DNA from: Cystobasidiopsis lactophilus
Taxonomy: Eukaryota; Basidiomycota; Agaricostilbomycetes; Agaricostilbales; Chionosphaeraceae
Length of the DNA stretch: 64,000 nt
Reading direction: 5' to 3'
Assembly (NCBI GenBank): GCA_001599975.1
Contig: BCIO01000001.1
Coordinates: 310,001-374,000 of the forward strand
A program made the position numbers and the translations under genes. The notes beneath the pieces were generated by a model. That model saw only the letters and a program-made list of their open reading frames with translations. It had not been told where the DNA came from and did not search any database. Below, piece by piece: positions 21,826-30,861 of the stretch (positions within the stretch are counted from its first letter, which is position 1; the number at the start of each line of letters is the position of its first letter).

Positions 21826-22869
21826 ATGGCCCTCAATTGGACAATGCTGGATGCCAACCAAGCCAAGCCGGTGCCGCTTGAAGGCGAGAAATGGTTTATG
21901 GAGCTGCCCTCGGTCGACGTCAAGCTCTCTCCCCTGTCTGTTGGCTCTGCCACCACCTCGAGCGCGCCCATGAAGGCCTCCGGGACCATCTACGTATCTA
22001 ACGCAAGAGTCGCTTTCGTTTCCAACAAGGCCGCCGCCCTGCCAGACCCTTCAGGCCATCCGGAGCTGCGCACGCTGTCCTGCCCACTCTCCCACTTTCA
22101 GGTAGGCTTCCTGGCGCACGATACCAGTCGAAGGTCATGTTGAATTGAATCCACTTCCAGGACGGACGATTCGTGCAACCGTGGCTGGCAGCCAACTAGT
22201 GAGCCTTTCAAACGGCCTTTGGCAGTCTGAGCATTCAAGCTCATCTCATTCACAGCTACGAAGGTACTAGCATCCACTGAATCGTTTCTCGCAAGCTAAT
22301 GTAGGAGTTCCAGCCCATATTCGACCGGTCCGAGAGGGCGGCCTGACGGTGAGTTCGGTCACGCCGAAGTTCTCGCGGTCCCCAGCTCTGAGCGCGACCC
22401 CATCCATCCTTTGATAGGAACCGCAATTGATGAAAATTGACTTCAGAGAGGGGAGAGGATACGAGTTCACAACTACGGTCGAGGTGAGGCGGTTCCGCTG
22501 CTGGAGATGTGTCTCGCTGAGCGCAAGTCATTCTTAGGAGGTCAAATCTCGCTTCGAGCAAACAACAAGGCCACAGGAGGTGGAGGCTCTGCGTGCGTCC
22601 TGGTCTTGCCTAGGGTGATCGTGCGCGCTGAGAAAGAAAGACGCCCAGCGCTCTATCAACCCGAGACGCCCAACCCAGACGCTCCTACTGTTGACTCTCC
22701 TTTACAGCCGGCAGCCACCTCTGGCTCTTATTTTCCTGCTCCTCCGGTCCAAGCCCACATGCCAGCGGTCGAAGACATGCAGGCCGCCGCCACCGCGAGA
22801 GGCGCTGAGGTGGAAGAGTGCGAGGCGCAAGAGGCGCAGGCTGGTTCCCCGCCTAGATACGAGCCTTGA
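21826..22869 (+). CDS. WBP2-like GRAM-domain protein with a PPxY motif
   Basis: Begins MALNWTMLDANQAKPVPLEG and continues with KASGTIYVSNARVAFVSNKA and 'LSCPLSHFQ', the GRAM-type beta core of WW-domain-binding protein 2 relatives. The second half is spliced from short exons: DGRFVQPWLAAN-YYEG-VPAHIRPVREGGLT, then GYEFTTTVEEVKSRFE. The tail is Pro/Ala-rich and ends SPPRYEP, a PPxY motif that would dock WW-domain proteins such as Rsp5-type ubiquitin ligases. Exons fit at 21826-22101, 22161-22198, 22256-22263 (8 nt), 22305-22348 and further short exons after about 22450. The exact acceptor of the exon near 22450 and the last intron near 22590-22650 are not certain. Function in fungi is unknown. 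Confidence 0.7.
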
Positions 22870-23476
22870 GAGGTGATGCCTGGCTTTCACGAGGCGATGA
22901 TTGTACCACGAAGGGTCGAGATCTTTTAGTATGATTGATAGGAAGCGTTGCCACAGCAGAGATGAGCAGCTCCTCTTCTTCGCGGTTCCTGCTCTTGCGC
23001 TTTTTCGGCACGCCAAATCCTTGCTGAGGGGCTGGAGAGAGCCAGTCGGGCCGGGCGCTTGGAAATCTCGGCCTTCTTCCGGTGGCGACCATTCGCTTCC
23101 CTCGCTGCCCGCTTTCAGCTGCATTGTGAAAGTGTTTGACGTCTCAGGCCCACGTTTCGTGTCCATTCTGTGTGACCTTGCGCGAGGGAATCCGTGATGA
23201 GAATGCGTTATCGCCGTCTTGATACTCGTTTGAGCCTGCGTTCAATGTGGTTTCTCTCCAAAGAATGTGTCTATTCTGGCGTTCGCAAGTGCGAGCTGAG
23301 AGCTGACACTCTTGGCCAACGGAACACCTTGGAAAGTGGGCGTCGCGGCGGAGCGCTCTGCTAGAAAAGCGCGATGGACCTCTTGTTCCGCCAGACCGAG
23401 CTGCTCTTGCTTTATTCGATCCCAATTGCTTCCATCACTGACCTTTGAGTCTTGACGATCCTTACAAATCAACATG
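22853..23476 (-). CDS. Unrecognised basic protein, tentative
   Basis: A possible gene starts at 23476 with MLICKDRQDSKVSDGSNWDR and continues IKQEQLGLAEQEVHRAFLAE, then splices toward NEYQDGDNAFSSRIPSRK and a basic 3' exon (either frame PKKRKSRNREEEELLISAVA, ending at 22853, or frame REANGRHRKKAEISKRPARL). Splice sites with GT and AG are present near 23180 and 23120 but the frame of the last exon is ambiguous. The composition, with Lys/Arg clusters and a PKKRK-type signal, suggests a nuclear or nucleolar protein. The start codon overlaps that of the small secreted gene on the other strand and the 3' end overlaps the stop region of the WBP2-like gene. No family recognised. Confidence 0.3.
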
Positions 23477-23919
23477 CATCTTTTTGCCTTCGTTACTGTG
23501 CTGTTGGCTATGATGGCGCGCAAAGTTCTTTCCCAACAGAACGGCATGTACCTGTGGACGTGAGTACGCCTTTTCGAAGTGCAAACCTCAGCCTAAAGTG
23601 TCTTACACAGCGGAAAAGACTGCACTGGCCAGTTCCAAGTGTGGTACCATGACATCCCGCGTATGCTTTCAGGCGTGGCGAGGCCCAGGACCTCGCTCAA
23701 TCGCCCTCATATCCAGATCTTTGCTTCGTCTTCAACGCCAAAACTCAACCAAGAAGCATCTACTATGCCGACTACCAGAGCAGCAAATGGGACTTTTACA
23801 AGACTGCAGAGGCTCAAGGCTATTGCGACGGCGACGGCGACCACTTTCTGGAAACTCGATATACTACGGGCGCCTCTGGCCAAATGAAAGCTGGTTGTAT
23901 GTCGGCACCGGATGGGTAA
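23474..23919 (+). CDS. Small secreted protein, tandem paralogue A
   Basis: Signal peptide MHLFAFVTVLLAMMARKVLS, then QQNGMYLWTGKDCTGQFQVW. Introns fit after 'YLW(T)' (donor GTGAGT at about 23560) and after 'HDIP' (donor GTATGC at about 23660, acceptor ATCCAG at about 23715), giving HLCFVFNAKTQPRSIYYADY, then KWDFYKTAEAQGYCDGDGDH and a stop after MSAPDG. It aligns with the gene at 24404: both have YLWxGxxCxGxFQ, a second Cys about 20 residues on, KWxFYKT, xGxCxGxDG and a final Cys in CxSAPDG. Four cysteines are shared. The protein has about 120 residues and no known domain. It looks like an effector-sized extracellular protein. Exact duplicated-gene function is unknown. Confidence 0.6.
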
Positions 23920-24403
23920 GAGCCTTTCTTCGTGAGATTCAGCGCAAAACCCTCATCTGGCAAGCCCCAGCTTCAACCTCGGGGCTGTTGTCAGAACAGA
24001 TGCTTGAGCTTCGCTTCGGTTTGCTTTGCAGTCGTAGGCTCGCTCTAGGAACGGGCTCTGTATTTCTACTGGCCGCTAGCCGGCTACTGCGTGGCTTGGA
24101 ACGGATTCGCATTCGCATTGGGTCTGAGGTCTTGGTGGCTCCGACCAAATTCTGTCTCAAACTTGGGCTTATTTTGGCGCCTTCTTTTGCCATCTTTATC
24201 TTCCTCTTGGATCCTCCAAACTACCAGACGGAAAGTCCGGCGCCGACCCCAATGGATGGAACCGTGCATCAAGAATGTGTTTGGACCTTCCTCGAACGGT
24301 GTATGAACGAGGTTCGAGTCCACGCTCTTGGTCGCAGCCCTTGACCATCTTGTCCACCAACCACTTCACCGGCTGGAGCTGCACACCTGGGTTGCTCTTA
24401 TAG
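23920..24403. other. Spacer between the two small secreted paralogues
   Basis: About 480 bp with no supported gene. Frames here are shadows that carry no domain. The last 100 bp before 24404 form the promoter and leader of paralogue B. No repeat shared with the flank of paralogue A was seen by eye. Confidence 0.4.
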
Positions 24404-24896
24404 ATGTTTCGCTTCGCTTTGCTTGCCGCCTGCGCCACCCTCCTTTGCTCGCCTGCTCACGGAGATGTAACCAACACGATCTATTTGTGGGAGTATGTCT
24501 TCTTCTCGCTTAACTTGCTGGTCATATTCTCACCGGATAAAAAGCGGCGCGCACTGCCAGGGAAACTTCCAAGCCGTGCAACAGAACATCGGTGGGTTTC
24601 CTTTGCACTGTTGGATGACTTAAGTCTTCTGATTATTACCTCTTCAGATGGCTGCCATGCTTTGGGCCGCAACGATGTGAAGTCCGTGTGGCATTCGGGT
24701 GCGTTGGGTCAGGCTCCTAGCAGACCTAATGAATGCAACTTGCGACGCAGGTGCCGGCAAATGGACCTTTTATAAGACCCAGTTCGATGGCTGCCACGGC
24801 GCAGATGGGCAGATTGGCGACGCTGTCACCGTCACCGGTGCATTTGATGGCGCTTGCGCGTCTGCGCCCGACGGGTGGGCGCCTTCTCTATCTTAA
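24404..24896 (+). CDS. Small secreted protein, tandem paralogue B
   Basis: Starts MFRFALLAACATLLCSPAHG, a signal peptide, then DVTNTIYLW. Four exons join as IYLWDGAHCQGNFQAVQQNI, DGCHALGRNDVKSVWHSG, then AGKWTFYKTQFDGCHGADG and GACASAPDGWAPSLS. Introns have donors GTATGT (about 24493), GTGGGT (about 24591) and GTGCGT (about 24699) with AG acceptors and keep the frame. The protein has about 110 residues. It shares with paralogue A the YLWxGxxCxGxFQ box, the KWxFYKT box and the CxSAPDG end, so the two arose by tandem duplication. Sequence between these boxes is strongly diverged, which suggests fast evolution. Expected to be extracellular; role unknown. Confidence 0.65.
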
Positions 24897-25067
24897 CGGT
24901 CGTCGCTGAGTTGTCATGAGATAGATACAACATTGGCAGCGTGATGCGAAGTTAAAATGGCTTTGCAAAGTACGGTCATGGGCAATACTGTAGAGAAGAA
25001 AGCGATATTGACCAGTATTATCGACCGCTGTCGACATCCCCTTTGCAATTGAACCCTTGTAGCTAGA

Positions 25068-25853
25068 CTATCTCACAAACAGTTTCTTCCTATCTGTGCC
25101 CGCTGCCCGGTTCCACAGCCGATAGGCCTCACGCAAATGTTCCGGCTGCAGGGGACCCACATGGCCTTGCTTCTCTTGGACTTTGCGAGCTGCACAAGAA
25201 GCACTGAGTATGCGTTGAAAGTGGCATAAGAGAGTGAAGGTGGGCGTACCAGACTCCACGATCTCGCCGACGAAAACCTTAGCCAGGCCTCGGAACGCTA
25301 GAACGATGTTGGGCGACACCGACTGTTGCAGGACATGGTTGACGAGCTGTACACTATGGCTGAGATGGAGCAGCCAAGGATTTGAGGGGCAGGCTCACCT
25401 TCTTGATGGAAGCTGGCTTGAAGCCGGAGCGCCGATACACCTCGTACCGGTCCTTCTGGTCCTCCGAGAAGTGCTTGTTAATGAGAATGCTGCAAAGACT
25501 TGGGTTCAGCGCCTGGAACAGTCCTTCAAATACCAGACTCCTCACGCTAGGCCCTCCTTGAGCTCTTTGCGCTCGTTCTCGACCACCTTGTCATCCTCCT
25601 CGTCCGCATCAAGCACAACGACATCGTCGTCGTCGTCCTCATCTGCTCGGTCGCTGTTATCGGCGTCGCCTTTTGGAGGAGCAGGCGGGACTGGTGACTC
25701 CATCTCTGCTTTGACAGGCGTCGGCGCCGCAACGGACGAAGAGGCCTTAGCCTTTTTCCGCTTGGGGCCTGTGTCGGCATTGGCGCCCCTCTTTCGCTTG
25801 CTTGGAGGCTCAGGTGACGCCTGGTCGGAGTAGTTGGACGAAGGCGACTTCAT
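25068..25853 (-). CDS. TAF11: TFIID subunit TAF11 (TAFII28, histone-fold)
   Basis: Exon 1 (25853-25546) starts MKSPSSNYSDQASPEPPSKR with Lys-rich and then very acidic stretches and ends KVVENERKELKEGLA. A splice to 25489-25399 gives ILINKHFSEDQKDRYEVYRR, SGFKPASIKK. The next exon reads LVNHVLQQSVSPNIVLAFRG, LAKVFVGEIVES, and the last ARKVQEKQGHVGPLQPEHLR, EAYRLWNRAAG. This is the TAF11 histone-fold with its conserved 'QxxRYExxRR', 'VxPNIxxAxxGxAKVFVGE' and 'PLxPxHLxEAxRxW' blocks. TAF11 pairs with TAF13 in TFIID and touches TBP and TFIIA. It is single-domain and of ordinary length. An upstream in-frame Met at 25946 exists but adds nothing conserved. Stop at 25068. Confidence 0.93.
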
Positions 25854-26155
25854 GTTCACACTTCGTTGGAGGTCGAGGTCCAACGCTCGAAATTGCCGTT
25901 TTGTGCCGTGTCGAACATGAAAGTGTTGGTCTTCGTCCTCCCACACGGATACGCTCTAACAATGTAGTCTGAAGTGTACAATCGACCCTCGATAGCATAC
26001 AAGGGCTCGGCAAAGGAAGGGTTGCCGGCCGTCAAGTTGTCAACCCTTCGCCCGCAACTCTACTCCACAATCCTTGACACTTGCAACGCAGGGCAAACCT
26101 CCAGCGAAGGGACTGTTGGCCAGTGAGATCACGAGGCGCAGCCAATGATGAGGGG

Positions 26156-27036
26156 TTAATATGGCTTGAAAGAGCGCGCCTGCTTGCCGAGCTTCCCCAG
26201 ACCTGAGTCGTACCGAGCGATGAGCCTGCGAGGACCCGTGCAAAAGTAAAAGGACACAACCTACTCAGGTCTTTCTTCTCCTTGGGGTCCTTCTTGCTCC
26301 TGTAAAAGTCCTCGCCGACCTGGCCTCCCTTCCGCCGCCGCTTGGTGACCTTGGCTTCCTCCTGCTTGGCCTTCAAGTCCCGCTTGCTAATCACCTTGAC
26401 CTTGGGTGGCTTCTTCTTGCTCGGGTCAGAGCTCCGCCCGCCTGGCGCGGCGGTCACCGTCGTCCACTCCCCTTCGTCGTCCTCGTCCGCCGCCTTCCGC
26501 TTCTGCTTCTTCCCTTTGCCCCCTGCCGGCTCTTCAAATCTCACCACCGGAGCAGATACCTCGTCGAAATGGTCCATCCAATCGTCCCCGTGCTTCTGGA
26601 CCTCCTCTATCCCCGGTTGGCTGGCCTCGAGCCGCTCGGCCACCAACTTCTTCGCGCTGGGAGCCGGCCAAATTGGGTCTGGATGTCTTGGAAAAGACGA
26701 AAGGAAAGACTGGAGGGAAGCAGGGGAGGCGAATTGCACCCGGGCAGATTTGACTGAGCGAGGTGCGCCGGAAAAGGAGGCGAAGACGCCTTTGGGTTGC
26801 TCTTGGCTGCCCAGCGTTGGCGGCGCGGGCTCCTCAGAGGCAGAAGTGATGTCTGGCGAGAGGGATTGGAGGAAAGAGGCCAAGTCTAGGAGGGAGGTGT
26901 TCAAGGGCAGGCTCTTCAAAATCAAGCAGCAGTCGTCCGTCTCGTCCACTTTGGCATAGGCAGTGTGGGAGGCTTTCAAGAGTCGGGTGGATATGTCGAA
27001 TTTGAGGGGCACGAAGCCCTCTGGCAAGGTGGTCAT
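26156..27036 (-). CDS. RRP7: Ribosomal RNA-processing protein RRP7
   Basis: Starts MTTLPEGFVPLKFDISTRLL. It then has an RRM-like N-terminal domain, a central part SSFPRHPDPIWPAPSAKKLV and DDWMDHFDE, and the Rrp7 C-terminal domain 'EGEWTTVTAAPGGR', 'GGQVGEDFYRSKKDPKEKKD'. A last intron (donor GTTGTG at about 26262, acceptor CTCGCAG) leads to LIARYDSGLGKLGKQARSFK and PY, the invariant KPY end of the family. Rrp7 joins the UTP-C complex with CK2 and Utp22 in the 90S pre-ribosome and is needed for 40S subunit maturation in the nucleolus. Without the last splice the frame would run on to 26032 with unrelated residues, so the spliced form is preferred. Confidence 0.9.
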
Positions 27037-27606
27037 TTTCAGCGTGTTTTGGCTGGGCGGGTTGAAGGTGTGAGGTGGCGTCAAAAGGGCCCGGGTATGG
27101 AGTCGCAAGAAGCGTGGGAATCAGAATGCAGATATAGAATGATCTAAACGTGGTAAAGATGCTACACAGGGTGGTTGTGAACTGGAAAGATACGAAAGAG
27201 GCAGCGCCTTGGCAACCATTGAGAAGCCCTGACCGTCTTCCTCTCATGATATCAAGCACAATCCGGGCATATGTACGGTCAAGTCGAGAGCAAGAAGTTG
27301 GCATGCATCGCAGAGCCGGAGGGCGAATTGCCTGCAAGTCGAAATCCCCCATATGTCAGCTGCAAAGACAAAAGGCGTGGGCATCCGACCTACCAGGAGA
27401 GGCATGCGAGGTCCACAAGATCTCTGCTCCTCTGTCGTTCGTAGGCCATGGCGTTATTGTGACGACGTCCGCAAGGTGGCCAACACTTGCCTCTGGTGTG
27501 CATCTTGAGAGCCGGCACTTGAAAACCAGCGTTGTGCTGCAGCGACGAGCAGGGATTGATCCACGACTAGCTAGTAGTATTCGATCTCAAGCTGTGGGGC
27601 CGAAGC

Positions 27607-28554
27607 TCAGGCGGCGAAACACAAAAGGTTCAGGTGGCGAGGCCAACGCACAAAGAGATACGCCACGTAGAGGGGGTCGAGGATGTTCAGGCCTTTAGGG
27701 TTGTAGATGGTTTGGTTGGCCCTTGCGAGAGCTTCTTGAAAGCGCTTCATCTCCTGTGCGCAAGAGTCGCAATGGCAATGAGGCGGGAAACCTCATATAT
27801 GGCGACCGCGCACCTTTTGGTAGTGCGAGGTCCAGAGCCAGGTGCTGATGTAGAGGGAGAGCACGGCGAGCGTGTTGTCGAAGATAGACTTGTACGGGTC
27901 GTTGGCGCTGGCGAGGATCTCATTGAGCTCGTTGATGACCAGGCTATGCTGTGTCGGGTCGACCTGTAGCCACCAGCCATGAGAGATGTTGACAAAGGCA
28001 TAGTGTACAGAGGCCAGCAGCTCACCCTGCCCTCGAGCTCATGCGGGTAGCCCGACCAAAACTGACAAATCTCGCCAGTCGAGTAGTCGCGCTCGAGCCT
28101 GACCACTTCCCTCGGCTGTAGCTTGGCCCTCGTCAGTTGACATCCAGGGCGCGATCTCAGAGGGACAACGGCGCGCCTTGTGCTTGCCAATCACGCCAAC
28201 CGGCTTGCTCCCAAACACCTTGGCCTCCTTCTCCGCCTCTTCCTCCGCTGTCACCGTCGAGAACCGCTGCGTGTCGGGCAAGCCTGGCCCGGCATTGATC
28301 ACTGGCTTCTCGGTTGCTGTCGTGCTCGATGACGAGGACATCCCGAGGCTGCTGCTGGGCCGAACGCGGTCAACTTGCGCCGCAGCTTGAGCGACGAGAG
28401 GTTCGAGCGTGGCGTTGGCCAGTGGTTCAGGCCTCGAGTCGCCACCGTCGTCTGGGTGTTTTGAAAGTTCCGAATGTGCCCTGTGGATGGATTCCTGAAC
28501 GGATTCTTGGCTTGCCTGCCGTTCGAGAGACGGTCGACTGCCATAATCCTGCAT
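27607..28554 (-). CDS. ERF4: Ras palmitoyltransferase accessory subunit ERF4 (Golgin A7/ERF4 family)
   Basis: N-terminal part (MQDYGSRPSLERQASQESVQ) is low-complexity, Ser/Glu-rich. The C-terminal ERF4 domain reads EVVRLERDYSTGEICQFWSG, YPHELEGR, VDPTQHSLVINELNEILASA, NDPYKSIFDNTLAVLSLYIS, HYQK, EMKRFQEALARANQTIYNPK, GLNILDP. These are the hallmark blocks of Erf4/SHR5 and GCP16. Erf4 stabilises the DHHC enzyme Erf2 at the ER/Golgi, and the pair palmitoylates Ras. Introns fit at the LEGR|VDP and HYQK|EMK junctions. A further splice just before EVVRLERDY (about 28100-28140) must change frame; a 31-nt intron ending GCCGAG or a 73-nt one ending CCAAG would both work. Stop at 27607 after an unusual tail rich in Leu, Cys and Arg. 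Confidence 0.9.
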
Positions 28555-28778
28555 GTTCCTCAGCGGTCCTTGCCACCTTTCCTGGACCCCTGATGCTCTC
28601 TCGCGTATCCATTATTCCCGGGAGAGCTCTTCGCCGCCAGCATTGTCCTGTCCCTTGCTTTCGACTGGACAAATCGCCGCGAATTGTCTCGCGTTGCTTC
28701 CTTTAGTCCACATCATCGTCAACTTCCTCTCAAATTTTTGTCCCTTGTGCCCTTATATCATTTCAATATAAAACAGCC

Positions 28779-30410
28779 TCATCGCCTAGACACAGAAGTC
28801 AAGCCGTCCGCAAAGTTTGAGGATCCAACCTGAGAAGGTGGCGACCTTTCATGAACCTTTAGCCAAGCCTTTGCTTCTTGAGCCGACACTTTGAACCGAC
28901 CCTTGCGACTCTTCTGCGAAGACGTGGCCGATCTGAGAGAGCTGGGAGGCCCGCGCGGTAGCTCGACGCTATGGGCAGATCTCCAATCACTGTCGTAGGC
29001 CGAGTCGAAGGTCGATGAGAGGTGCACAGAAACAGGCATAGATTGAGAGGTATAGGAAGGCAGGTCGGAAACGGAAGACCGTCGAGCATCGGCTAGCACA
29101 TTGACAACAGAGGAAGCTGGTGGCGCAAGGCCGACGGCAAGGATGCTCGATGGCGGACTGGCGGATTCTACCATCGGAGGAAGATCTTGCTTTTGATGTA
29201 GCCTCGATGTCCGCGGCAAGGAGAGGGAACTGGAGACGGGAGAGGAAAGTGCGCGAGCAAAAGAATCGACGTATTCGCTCTCAGAAGGCGGACCGCGCCC
29301 AAATGAGGACGCTTTAGAGCTTGGGGAAGCGTGCCAGAGGCTAGGCGGCGATGGCTTTTGTCGCAGTGACCAGGGCGATCGGCCATGACCCGGAACGGCT
29401 GTCTCCCCTTTGCGCTTTCGAAACCACAGCCACGCAGCTCCCAACCCCGCTGCAGTGATGCCGGATGTAATCGCCAAGATGGTGAAAGTTGGGAATTTGG
29501 CGGCTTGTGGGGAGGAAGTGCTTGAAGCTCGAGTGCTGTTTTTGGTGCTAGAAGACGATTGCGAAGCCACACGCTTGAAGCCACTTGTAATCGAAGTTGG
29601 CATGCTCTTGCTAGTCCCAAGCAGCGTTACATTGTCGTCAACCGATTTGCTTGTACTCGTGAATTGGTCAAAGTCGCCGGTTTCCTGTGCCGACTCGTCC
29701 CACTGGCTTTCCATGTCAGGATTGTCGGCACCTTCAGCAGTAGGTTGAGGATCATCGGGAGCATTAGACATCCTAGTAGATTTGGAAAGAGTATGGGATG
29801 CCGTAGACGGGGATGAAAGCGGCATAGGGCTGGAGGGAGAGTCTGCCGAGCCGCTGAAAGACGTCCAGCCATTACCGATCGTGGCGGCAGTTCCGCCACT
29901 GACAGGATATCCACTTTTCAGTCAAGTTCCGATACAGAGTGAGTCGACCCACGTCGCAGAAAAGGTGAAGCCTGTAGCAAGGGGCTGTCCAATGTCGTCT
30001 GTGTACGCCACGACCGAGTAGCCGTCTTGGTTGGCAACCAACGCTTGATCAACATGGGCGCTTATCTTCAATGAAGATGTTTCGACTTGAGTCCCGAGGA
30101 CGTAGTATCTGATTGAAAGCTGAAATGAGCCAGCAGCATCCTTCGACCGAGAGAGCGAAGACCGACTTTGCAAGATTGGAATGCGTCAAAGCGATATTAA
30201 TGTAAGCAGAAGTCCAGTCGGAGAAGTCCCAAGTAGCGACGAGCGGTTTGCTGGCCTAAGTGAAGGACAGGGATGAGTTCAGCACGCAGTCTTTGGCGCA
30301 CGAGTGAAGGAACAAACATCCCAAACCGAGTTGGCCGCCGGCGTGTCGAAGGATAAGGCTAAGCATGGAACAGATATTGCAACCACTGCCGCGAAGGCAT
30401 GCCAGCGCAT
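28779..30410 (-). CDS. Single-pass cell-surface membrane protein, unrecognised
   Basis: MRWHAFAAVVAISVPCLALS at 30410 is a signal peptide, missing from a simple reading because the ectodomain is spread over small exons: FDTPAANSVWD, ASKPLVATWDFSDWTSAYIN, then LSIRYYVLGTQVETSSLKIS and QPLATGFTFSAT, then GYPVSGGTAATIGNGWTSFS. Introns of 39-62 nt join these in frame. A Ser/Thr-rich stalk follows, then the transmembrane helix FTILAITSGITAAGLGAAWL with a KRK stop-transfer sequence, and a cytoplasmic tail of about 180 residues rich in Ser and Pro. The ectodomain resembles the beta-sandwich of many basidiomycete surface proteins but I recognise no named family. It could be a receptor, sensor or wall-linked protein. 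Function unknown. Confidence 0.65.
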
Positions 30411-30861
30411 GAAAGGAGCTGCCGATAGCAGTCAAGTGGCAGCCTTCGGTGGTCGTTGAAGAAGGGCCAGCGGAGAGTAGCGCATGCTAACGCGCAGTCA
30501 GGGGTACGAACGCACACCCAAACGCGACAGAAGGCAACATGTAGCGGCTCTAACAGAGCCTCTCCGTGGCCAGCAGAAGGTTCGACAAAGACGAGAAGCT
30601 TCTCGGCCGCTTTCTTGTCGCTCATATCGTCTAATGACCTGTCGCAGGAAGGGCACAGAGGCGAACAGACGGTCATCGTAGCGTCACAGGAAGGGTGCGC
30701 GAACCAGAGAGGAGGCAGTTTGAGTTTCGACCCAGTTCAATGCATTGGTCGAAACGCTGCGCGGGCAGCGCCAGCCAGAATGAATCTGAATACACACTCT
30801 GCCTGTCCTTAGTCCGCGAATCAAATTGATGAATAATGGGCCTCACAAGAAAAACAGGCCA

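Noticed and set aside
24296-24340. tRNA-like T-arm GGTTCGAGTCC
   Set aside because: One T-stem mismatch and no matching acceptor stem, anticodon arm or D-arm about 60-80 nt upstream.
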